Shown here: piece by piece, positions 13,501 through 25,500 of the stretch
Position numbering within the stretch: position 1 is the first letter of the stretch
Layout of the letters: the number at the start of each line of letters is the position of its first letter
Origin: Paraescarpia echinospica
Taxonomy: Eukaryota > Annelida > Polychaeta > Sabellida > Siboglinidae
NCBI GenBank assembly: GCA_020002185.1
Contig: CM034541.1
Coordinates: forward strand, 54,059,526 to 54,123,525
Direction: 5' to 3'
Length of the DNA: 64,000 bases
Translations under genes and position numbers: made by a program
The notes under the pieces: generated by a model
Seen by the model: the letters and a program-made list of their open reading frames with translations, nothing else
Told to the model about the DNA's origin: nothing
The model's database searches: none

Positions 13501-16500
13501 TCTTGCGATTAATAGAAACATACTTTTGTGGCATTCCAGAAATGACTGTTTTAATTAATTGTATAGCATTCTGGCAAACAAATAAAATATGATCTTTTGA
13601 ACATAAACCACCAATTTACCATAATATTATGATATTAAAATAATTTAAAGGTGATGATGAAAGAGTCTTCAGATGATACCACTGGATGCTTCCCAGAGAA
13701 GTCGAGATGGTGTTCGACTGAACAGGTCTGCTAGGGAGTAAAGTGTAAAGCGCTTTGAGCAGTCCTGCGCTATATAAGAACTCACCGTTTACTTTTTTAT
13801 TGACTCTGTCAGCAAGGTAACAAGGCCTAGGGTTAATGCAAGAAAACATAACCCTAACCAAGTACCAGTGGTCAAGTGGAAACCACACTTCTACTGAGTA
13901 GCAGTGGTAAAATGGAAACCACACCTCAACATGATGAAACAATCATGATTACTGACTTTTATCAATCATGATTACTACATTTACAAGTAGTGTCTTGTTG
14001 TTTTATATCTCCCCCTCTATATCCAAGAGTAAAGGTTAAAACATACCTCAGAATGCACCATTTTAAAGCTAGTTTTAAAAAAATCTCCGGGGGAGCATGC
14101 CCCCGGACACCCCAACCAACGCTTCGCGCCTCCGGCGTTCGCGTACCCCATCCCTACCACCTTGCTCATCATTTCACCCATGGGAACCACTGCAGTCTTT
14201 ATCAAACATCTCCTGTCCATATGAGCGTGTGTGCCTATAGGTAATTGATCGTGCTTTCTTAGCTGCTAGCACCTATTCAAATTACTTTTTAAGCAGTTAA
14301 ATAGTTTTTTATTAAAAACTTTACTTAGAATTTTTTAATAACAGCTCCATTGAGTATTAACACCAAAATGAAAAGTTTGGATGTGAGCAGGGGCTAGAGG
14401 ATTGAACTCTCAATCGAGAGAATCGGGTTCGAATCTTGTACGGTCATTTCGAACCTAGGGTACATTTCTCCAGTTCACTCGGCTTATGAATGAGTACCTG
14501 ACTATAGACAGTGGTGGATATTTGTGTATGAATAGTCATTGCGCATTAATTGCAGTGTGGTTGAATGATATCCAGAGCAGCAGAGATGGTGTTCAATTGA
14601 ACAAATCTGCCAGGGAGAAAAATGTAAAGCGCTTTGAGCAGTCTGAAGACAGACCGCTGCACTATGTAAGAACGTACCAAGACTGGGTGGGTGTGTTGTA
14701 GATACGCAGCGAAGGACCGTGAGTTGCAGTCAGCGGAGAAGCGACTCCACGGCGCGGAGGCTCAGGTCAACGACCTCCAGGCGCGACTCAATGATGCAAT
14801 CAACCAGAGAAAGCAGTGGGAGTCGGAATGCCATGTAAGTAGGCCTTCTTTCAGTGCTTCTTCGTTGCTGTCTGCCTTCTGGCTCACCTTGTGTTTTGCT
14901 TCATGGCTAACTTTAATCGAGCTCAGTGGCGGATTAAACAATCGCGTAACCGTGTGTAGTGTGAACGGGTGGATGTCATTGCTAATAAGGATAGGCAATA
15001 TTAAAAACAGGTTTTTAACTCGGTTTCTTTTCCACACGGAATATGTTAATGGGAGGTTGTCTGTTCGGATACCTCATGTTACAGGAAGTTGCGATGCATT
15101 AAATGTATAAACATCCGTTAGCATCGCACGACCGTTTGACAATTTTCCCTCATGAATAGTTGTGTACATTAAATGTGCCATGTTTGCGTCAACTGCTACT
15201 GACGTGATGCACTAGTACTGCCACCTGGTGACCACACTGTCCAAGAATGGCTGTCCACAAAACGATAAAATTGATCCTCTATCGGCCAAGCACATGATTG
15301 ATTATGGAAAAAATCAGACCGATTCCCAAAACGAATGTGTGCAGGTAGATGAGGTGGTCTTTTGGTTGCTATAGAAACGAGTTGTTGAGTTGGTTGCTAC
15401 AGAAACAGGCTGTTGAGGTGTTGTGTTGGTTGCCATAGAAACTGCGCAAGCAAGTGGACGCATTGGAGAAGCAGCTGGCAACAGCCAAGAAGCAGCTGGA
15501 GGAGGAGACCATCCTGCGCGTCGACCTCGAGAACAGACTGCAGAGTCTCAAGGAGGAGTTGGCCTTCTCCCGCCAGGTCCATACACAGGTATGCTCTAGG
15601 TACAGGTACACGTAGGTACGCTCTAGGTAAAGGTCCACTCACAGGTGCGCTCTAGGAACAGATACATGTAGGTACGCTCTAAGTACAGGTCCACACGTAG
15701 GTACGCACTCAGTACGGAGTCACCTGGTATGTTGTAAGAGTTGAATGACTTGCTTGGTATTAGTCATCTGGTATGTTGAAATGAGTCGCCTGTATATTGG
15801 TATATGAGTTACCTGGTATGTTAGCGAGTCATGTGGCATGTATGCCAGCATGATTTGAATGTTCCCTGTTATGTTGGTATGAGTCGCCCGGTACGTTGGT
15901 GTGAATTTAAAGAGTCGCCCAGTGTGTTGGTTGGTAGTCTCACTCCATGTATGCATGCATAAAATACAAAACACCTAAATACATTACATACAAAGCTAGC
16001 ATTATATACAAGGACCACTCAGAAAGAGTTATGAGAGACTTATAAAAACAGAAATGTACAAAAACAAATAATAAAATATAATGGGTATTTCATTAAAACG
16101 TGAAACTCAATTTCTATTTTATTAGTACGGTTTTAACCTGTTTCAGGTTGAGGGTAATTACGTTCAAAACGTCCAGTTTCAATTCTGATGATATTGGCAT
16201 GAGTCACCCGTAATGTTGGTATGAGTCTCCCGGCATGTCAGTCTGAGTCATCTGGTATGCTGGTATGAGTCATCCGGAATGTTGTAAGAGCTGAATAAGC
16301 CTGGTATGTTGTAGGAGCTGAATGAGTCGCGGTCGAGGACGACCATAGAGATAGAGGAGGTGGACAGTCGCCTGCATGTGGACTATGAGGCGCGTCTGGC
16401 CGATGCCTTGAGACAGATGAGGGAGGAGAACGACGCACAGATCAAGGCAACTCGTGACGAGGCGGAGGCCTACTTCCAACGCAAGGTCTGTGTGAACGTG

Positions 16501-19500
16501 GCCTCCACTACGGGTGGCGGTGTGATGCAGTATAATGTTTGATGTTTTTAATTGTGATCTCCTGTTTTCTTGGGTAGTTTTGTTTGCATCTCAAAGAAAT
16601 CTCACAGGAAGTCTTTCTGGACATGTAATGAAATAATTTCCCTAATAATATTTGTGAATAGTCCTTGAATGTGTTCATTATTAGGTCATCATCCATAAAT
16701 AGAATCACATGTGTCTAGAAGTTAATGCTTAACCCTGCGACTGGCCAACGGAAATGTAATGGTCTGTAGGGTACTGTTACAGTAAAAATCACAACTTCGC
16801 CAATAAGTGTCACAAAAATATGAGGTATCATTTTATTGCTAAAGGAATGCTTTTTAGTAATAAAATTATAAAGTCTATATAACATTCAATAATCATAGGG
16901 ATATTATCTGAACTTCATCAAAAAAAATTTTTTTTATCCTGCTACCAGATAATTGCGTCCAGTGAATGTAGCCACACATGTTAACTACCAAATAACATAA
17001 AATTAATCAAATCCGTTCAGAACTTCTATTTTTCTGATATAAAAAGTAGGCCGATTCTAGCAGCCAACATCACTGCCACTTTTGCTACCAGTGCACACTT
17101 GTGGCTTGCCCGGACAAACATCGCACTGCCAAGTTGTTGAATTTTCACCTTAAAAAGCATCCAAAGTCATTCCAACTATCTGAACTAGTATAATAACCTT
17201 ATTCATGAATACAGTCAGTCATTTTGTTGAAATATTAACGCAGTAAATTGAGATAATCCGAAGTAAACTTTCAAAGCGAACAATTCTTCGCAACAATGTC
17301 CGCCATTTTGTTATTTACTTCAGCTCCGAAGGGCCGGGGGCGTGGTGTTTGACATGCATTGTTCAGATTTGCTGAATTAGCTTAGCTAGCTGACGACATT
17401 TTTGGCAGATTGGCCAATACCAGCTTTCCATTGATACCACGTGAGCAGGGGTCTAGACGTAAATTCATTATGGCGTAGTAAAACCACCAAAATTAGTTTT
17501 TTTAACTAATTTTATGTGTGTAGTTGTAATTATAGATAGATTATACTCTATTTATAAATTATATTAAAATAATTAGGCTTTAATTGACAGTTTTATTTGT
17601 TATTATAATTTTTTATTAAATACACTAAATTAATCTTTCTTATTTTTCTTAATATTACGACGTCATTTTACTCAATTTCCATTATATTTGCAATTGTGTA
17701 TGAATATATACATACACATGTACATGCTATATTTTAATTTAGTTTTGTACAGCACTTTGAGTGTTTTAATGGAAATAGCTCTTTATAAAATAAGTAGTAC
17801 AATTAAGTTATTCTTGTAGTTGTCTCAGCTGAAGGCAATGGAAATGGCGAAGGACGGAATGTCTGAAAGCAGCCGCAAGGAACTGAAGGAATCGAGGAGA
17901 CAGATCGAAGAGCTCCAGAGTCAGCTCTCAGCGGTCACTGTACAGGTAATGCATGCACACACACTACACGTAATATCAACGAACGAACTCGGTTTATTTT
18001 TACCAACATTTGTGCTGTGCTGTGTATATGGGACAAGCCTGTGTATGCGCAATGTAATTATTGGAACAAATGATAAAAAATCTATGATTTCGGTTTTATT
18101 TATAATACTAATATACTTTATTTTGACACTCTTATCAAAAGTAAAAACTGTTCAGGGATGTTGACAATAAAATTTATCAAAGACATCTAATTAATTTTGC
18201 ATTTGGTAGCATATTAATTTATAAAGCGCCTCTGAGCGCCTCTGAGCATTACTGACTTTTTAAATGAATTATCAAGATTTATTTCAATATTTTATTTGTT
18301 ATCAAACTAGCAATTCATGTTTTGTTATTGAATTGACATGGTTGGGCGAAGACCTCAGCATGTCGTTTCCAAGTCTGCCTGTCTTGCGCTATCCTCTGCC
18401 AGACGGTGCCCTTCCAGTACTCTTCTTCTTCGTCTCTCCACTATCTCGCCGGTCTTCCTCTAGATCGTTTCCCATCGTAAGGTCTCCAGGTTGTAATATG
18501 CGATGTCCATCAGTTATCTCGTAGTCTGCTGATGTGCCCTGCCCAGGTCCACTTCTGTCTTCTGGTTTGTTCTATCACGTCTATGACCTTTGTCTTCTGT
18601 CTTACCCAGATGTTTGTTTTTCTCTCCCGACATGTGATGATTAACAGACTTCTCTCCATCTTTGTTTGTGTGGCTGGTAGCTTGTTCTTTGCCTGGATGA
18701 TGGGTGTCCATGTTTCCGTGCCGTATGTCATCGCTGGAAGTACGCATGAGTTGAAGACTTGTCTCTTCAACAAGGTTCCAAAATTACCCTTGACGATGTC
18801 GCGGTGTTTGGCGAATGCTGTCCAGCCGGCGGTGATTCGTCTTTGGATCTCCTTATTTTGGTTTTTGTCTCTGATACTGTATCGCTGTCCCAGATAGACG
18901 TAGCTGTCGATGTTCTCTATCTGCATGGTGTTGATATATATAAAAAAAAGCCGTTTGAAGTTTTGGTACGTTTACTGAAAAGTACCTTAGTTACCATGAA
19001 CGGATTTCTTTGAAATTCTGCACCTTCTTAGATAGTGATATCCTTTTAAGTATCTGAAAATATGAACAAAATGTATGGGATATTAAAAAAGTTATGAGCA
19101 AAAGACTTTTCCATGTATACTAGTGGAGTGGTGTTTTTACAAATTTTACAGCACACACAAAAACAGTCTGGTCTGTCGGGTAAATGCATTTATTGATAAT
19201 CTGATACTGTTCTAATAAGTGAAGGTCATTGCTACAAACAAAAACAAAATAAAATTGCAAAAGAAAACTGCTGCAAGTTTATATGACTCACAAAACCAGT
19301 CAGTGAGTTTATTCTCATTTTCCCACACTGGCACCACCAATACCCCTGCCAGCATTGCCATGTCCCCTGCCAGGACTACCATGTCCCCTGCGAGCACTGC
19401 CACGAGTTCTCAGATGCCTGGGCTGGCGAGGACGGCGACCTCGGCCACGTACACCTCCTCTGCGTGGTGTGGATGCGACAGCATCGGGAGCTGTGGAGGG

Positions 19501-22500
19501 CCTCGCCACAGGGGCAGTAGATGACCCCGCCACAGGGGCATCCTCCCTCTCAGGGGGGCTTGGACACAGCACGTCCTTATACAGGTCCTTCACAAACGGA
19601 CGAATGTTTGTGTGGAGGTAGTGTTGGCGGTCGTAACTGAGGCCGGGTGGCTTTATGGCGACTGGTGGTGCAGAAGGCAGCAAGGCATCGCTGCCCACCA
19701 GCAACTCGAAGCGCTCTTCGGGGCTGCCGCATGTTGTCTTTACAAAGACCACGTCAGGGCTGGCTGCATCAAACCTGTGAACAGTGTTTAACAGTTTAAT
19801 TGTTGATCATCTTTCATTGCATACAGGCATAATGTCATAACAGGCAAACATTTTTTCCTTGGTTTTATATTAGACAAACACAAAAAAAGATGGATGCAAA
19901 ACATCAATGTATCAGCCGTGCATACATGGGTCAAGTAACACAATTATATGAGTCAAGTAACACAATTATATGAGTCAAGTAACACAATTATTGTAATCAT
20001 GTAAATAAAGTAACGATAAACAAAACATTTTCTTATGAACTCATCAACTCACCTATGACGAGAACCCTTTATGTAAAGCTTTATTTAGCATTCATAGCAT
20101 TTATTTTCTGTTATTAAACGACTGACATTGGGGATACTACTGGGATAAATAGATAGCATTGAATGTACCTGAAGTGAAAGTACTTCTTGATGCCTGGCAG
20201 TGCCTTGAAGTGGGGACGGAGGTGTGCTTGCCAGTCTGCCACAGGGACGAGGGAAGTGCCGTCTTCTTTGCTAACCAACTGGGTGGAATTCAGACAGGCG
20301 CTCCCATTCACCACAGACTCGAGCTCAGTCAGCGACGATATTGCGTGGCGTTTGAATGCCTGCTTGAGAAGCCCAAAGCAAGCGTCAGGGGCAAACTTTG
20401 TGTGTCCCACAACTAGAAAGTTGAGAGTGATGGACTGGTGGAGACCAATGCAACTCCATGCACAATACCACAGGACAAAACGGTTCTTGTTTTGCACAGT
20501 GAAGGTCGGCAGTGGTCTCACCCAGTCCAAAACACTCAAAAAAGTAGTGTAGGTAGGACACAACAGCGTTCGACCCCTTCGAAATGAGGTGGGCCTCATC
20601 AATCAGGAAGTTCGCCTGCTTCGGGAGCCCCTCACAGCAGACCCCAAATATGCCACACTTCCTAGGAACCAGGAAGTATACGGGGCCTGGCTGGAGAGGG
20701 TCATTCGGCAGGTGAACTTGCTGCACAAAGTCGAAACTGTAGTGCATCGAGATCTGCCGGCTGCAGGGAGCACTCCTGCTGAACTCCACCAGTTTCAGCT
20801 CGCTGCAGGTCTCCTTGGCAGCTGTCACCATCCCATTGTAGAATGTCCTGGCCATGTCAACAACTCGCAGGTGTTCCTGTGAAATGCGAGCTGTTATGGC
20901 AAGCACGTCCACAAACGGCAAACATAATTTCATATGCATTTATAAAAAGGCCAATCGTAATAGTCCAGTGCCTTGTTATGGTGCACATTAAAAAAACATT
21001 GCCATGCCATGCAATATAATTTTATGTCCCTTTGAAATGTGTAAAGAATCTGTTTTTTAAGAGTTACGCTAAAAACATTATTGTAGACACAAGTGGAAAT
21101 TTAAGCTACATTAATAATAATAAGAAATTAATAAACCTATCCTACTATCACTCGGTGCCAGTAGTGTATCAGTATGTCTGACATCATTCCTCCATATCAC
21201 ATAAAGTCACAACTTTAATTTATTCTTTATGTCAAGCCCTGACTAACACCAGTTTAATGAAACTCATATCAGCATAGTCTATTAGGCTTGGTTATAGTAA
21301 CAATCTAATTAATTATTAAGCTGTCATGATCTCACCCTGATGGCCTGATAACGTGCACATGCATTCACCCAAATACAATCATGACAATGGCCTGTGCCAC
21401 TGTTGATATAAATATAACGACCCACAGGCAGTGAGCCGACATTCAAATAATAATTTCATTTTGTATATAATATACACACTTCGATAGCATACCTCAAACT
21501 TTGGCCAGTTCTTCGTCCACCGAATCAAAAACAATGTCCTCAGACTCGGCAGCCACTTCCATGGCATCGTCGAAGTCGTTCCTTCGGTCATCAAAATGGT
21601 CATCCTCGTCGGATGACCTGCTATTACAAACTTCTGAATCTGTGTCTGGTTCGTCACCCTTGCCACACTGTACTCCTCCAACAAACTATCGATCTTTTCT
21701 CTATCGGAATCCGCCACATTGCAATTAATCAACCTCGCTAACTCGAGTGCCATTTTTAAAGGGAAGCCCCAATGCGCATGCGCCGCAGCTGCGCAGCCAA
21801 TGACAGCAGTAGCATTAGGCACGCGGCTAGCAACACGGCGTCGAATGTTTACATCATAGCTCGCACGTCAAGCCCTCCTATTGGCTAAATTCAAACCAGG
21901 TCAAGGTGACCTCACTATATTTAGAAAGACGTCATCCAGCGCTCTCTGGCGGTATCAAAATGTTGAGGGACAGCCCACAATTTCAGCGAAAAACTGCGTT
22001 ACAAATGTTGCGTTTTCGGCTTTGTTTTAGCGAATTCATGCATGACATTTTACACAGCTATCGGAAAACTACTCTATAAACAGCAAATAAACGCACATTT
22101 AACAAAAATAACGACATCAGTCGATAATATACATATTAAGGACCAAGTTTATTGAAAAACGCACATCGTTAATGTTGTGGTTGCAAAACATTTTGGCATT
22201 TCTTGACGTTCGACAAATCTGTACATCCGACTCATTTCGTCAGGACTCATCACATATGCATCTGAGTACACACTTGAACAATATTACAAAAGTATTAGCT
22301 TTGGACATCTCACTTTGAACAATCAATATGTGTATAGTAACTTCTAACAACTTTGTTGGTAAAATTATAAACAAGACTAATAATGTTTTGTACCTCAGTA
22401 TCAGCGTATTTTTGATGGTAACACAAAATCCGGGCCAGTAACTTTCACAGGCGGGCCACAAACTTTTCAAATCTCGCTGGGCCAGTGGATTGAAAACCTT

Positions 22501-25500
22501 AATGTCAAGGCCTGCTAGTACTATCTACACTTGGTGGTCTCTTGTTTATCAACTTCTTCCTTTCAGCCTTGATGTCCAGTTTGATGTTGCTCATTACCGT
22601 TCTGTGGTCACTTCCGATGTTGACTTGGTTGATGACGTTGACGTCAGTGACCATGTCTGGCCTGTTTGTCAGGATGTATTCAATTTTGTTCTTTTCTCCA
22701 TTTGGGCTTTTCCTGATGTTGCCCATTCTACCAAGGTGTCGCCTCTTTAATTTCTCACACCTTGCCTGTTGTTGTTTCTGAAATGTTTGTTTGTTTCCGT
22801 ACTTGCACATTAAAGTCTCCCATCTATTGTGTAGTGGGTTGGCTTTTCTATGGTCTCATCCATGTCATTGTAGAAGTCGTTTGCAGAGTTGGCAACTTGT
22901 TTGTGTCTTCTTTTGAGTATGATGTTGTTGGTGCATACATGTACTTGTTCTATATTCAGTTTGTAGTGCTTTGTTGAGCATAGAACAAGTTCTGCTACTC
23001 TGGGGCTGATGCTGTTAACCCTCACTATGTTGTCTTTCCATTTCTTGTTTATAAGAAAGCCTACTCCTGAGATGCTTAGCACCACCTGCACGTAGCCCTA
23101 TTTGACCCGAACGGTCTTCTTGGTCAGAATCTTTTGATGTGGACTGGGGGCCTTGGCTTCATTGTACTTTGCATGCTGGTGTTGTTGGCCTACCCTTCCA
23201 TGCAGGCCAGTGAGGGTTGGAAGGGGGGTGACGTTGGGTGAACGAAATTGCCCAAGTTTTGACACGGCTGCCGAACCAGTACCGAACCATCGCCCGGCTG
23301 GTGCCGGGTTCGAACCTAGTTCCTTCCGGTCGACAGTCCAGCACTCTAACCACTCGGCCTCTGTGCCCCATTGGCCATGGAAGGGGTAAAATGGTATTGG
23401 TTATTATGGCCCTTACACAGTGTTCTTTGGGGTTCTTGAACATTTCTAAATGGTACACTGGTGCATATTTAAATGTTGATGATAAGACAAATAAAAAATG
23501 CATGGTGTTGTGTAATTATTTTTATTGATATATCAGATTGAAAGTAATAATAACAATAAATATGTTAATTTCTTTCGTTCACCCAAAATGAATCGGAATG
23601 TTAATCAAAAATATTTTGGTAATGTATCGACACACCGTGTTGCATATATCGCAATATATTGTTATATAAAGTAATCATTACAACCCTAGTGCACCGTGTC
23701 TTTCCTTGCCCCCACCAGATGGCGCAGTATGAGGCGCGAGTGCGTGAGCTCGAGGCGGTGCTAAAGCGAGACCGAGCAGAGCATGAGGACGCCCGCAACA
23801 TGCGAGACATGGAGATCCGCCGTTTGCGAGAAGCCCTCGAGGATCAGATGACAGAGTATCGCGATCTCTTTGACATCAAGATCCAGCTCGATCTTGAACT
23901 CGTCGCCTACCGCAAACTGCTGGAGGGAGAGGAGAGTCGGTGAGTGGTCTCTAGTCATCTACTGGTCTCTTGGAGTTTCTAGTAATCTAGGAGAGTTAGT
24001 GAGTGGTCTCTAGTAATCTACTGGTCTCTTGGAGTTTCTAGTAATCTAGGAGAGTTAGTGAGTGGTCTCTAGTAATCTACTGGTCTCTTCTTATGTCAGT
24101 TATTAAGCAGTCAGTGAGTTGCGATTAGAGACTCTGTGTTAGTTAATGAAGATGTACAGCTGTATGACTTGTGTCTCAAAAGTAAGGGATCATCTCAGAA
24201 CATTGATGTCGGATATGAGCAGGCCTGGTGTAATAAGTAATAGTAACGATTACAAATATAGAAGTAATAGTAATAGGTTGAGCAGAAACTGAATGTAATA
24301 GTAATATGAAGCAATGTAATAGTAATTGACCTGTTAGTTTTATATTACTGTTGAACATTTCAACCAAATTTCAACTACATAACAATTCCAATTGATTAGG
24401 TTATGGATTCCACAAATTTCTCCAGGTTTTATGGTTTCTCCCCCTTGTCAACTTCATCATGACTCCAGGCCTGGATATTAGACATAATTACTTTCATTTA
24501 GGGTGGTCCGAGGCAGTTTCATCTGGCGTTAAAAATCGATATATTTCACTTGCGCACAAAGAAAATTTTTTTTCGCACCGTTTCATTCTTCGTTTTATTA
24601 TGTCACATGGCTAGCCTTGATTACCCAGGCGCCATGAGATGGCAGCAATTTTTGCGTCCCTCACAACTACCTGGGGAATAACATGACTTTGAAATGTTCA
24701 CCGGTAGATGGATTTACCCCGAATCCAGGTAAAGATGTTCATCGGTGAATCAACATAGATTGACCACTGTATTTAATATCTTTGTATCAATTTTTTCAAA
24801 CTTTCATCTGCGGTGGGTGGGGGTTGAGGCCAGATGAAAGTTATGATGAAAGTTATTTCAACTGTATTAGGACATCGACATTCTGAGATGATCTCTAAAC
24901 TTGACAGACTTTGCAGTTGTCCAAGACACATCTCTAGACTCTAGTATCTTTGCACCAGTTGGATTCAAAAAGTCTGTGTCATTCAGGTTGAACATCACAG
25001 CAGAGGGTACTCCTGGCAAGACTCCGCACCGTGCCACGCCTGCCGGGTCCCGCAAGCGCAAGCGAATGGCCGTCTCCCACCAGGGGGCGGGCGACATCTC
25101 GCGCCTGCAGTCGTCATCGTCGTCAGCATTCAACGCAACATCGTCATCGACCGGAGTGATTGAGATCTCAGAGGTTGACCCGGCTGGCCAGTTCGTCAAG
25201 ATCCACAATACCTCAGACAAGGTACATCCACCAGCGAGCTGCTGCTGTCGCAACATGGGTTAACTGACGTGATGCCACTGGTCATAGTTGCCATAACGAC
25301 TGTGTATTCGGCCACATGTAAATAATTAAATTCTCAGTTGTCTCAAAGTCATCACGTACTGTATGTATTCAAACAAGTCAGAATAACAAATGTCTGAAAA
25401 AATACAATAGATCAAAATAATTGTTTTTGTAGACTTTTAGGGCGTCTGAAAATGTACAGTGTCTAAATACATAGTGACGTTGTGGTACCCTTTGTATCCG

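Noticed and set aside
14388..14430. Functional tRNA gene with box B GGGTTCGAATC
   Set aside because: It is the tRNA-like head of a SINE; related copies share a long non-tRNA body and no proper acceptor stem closes.
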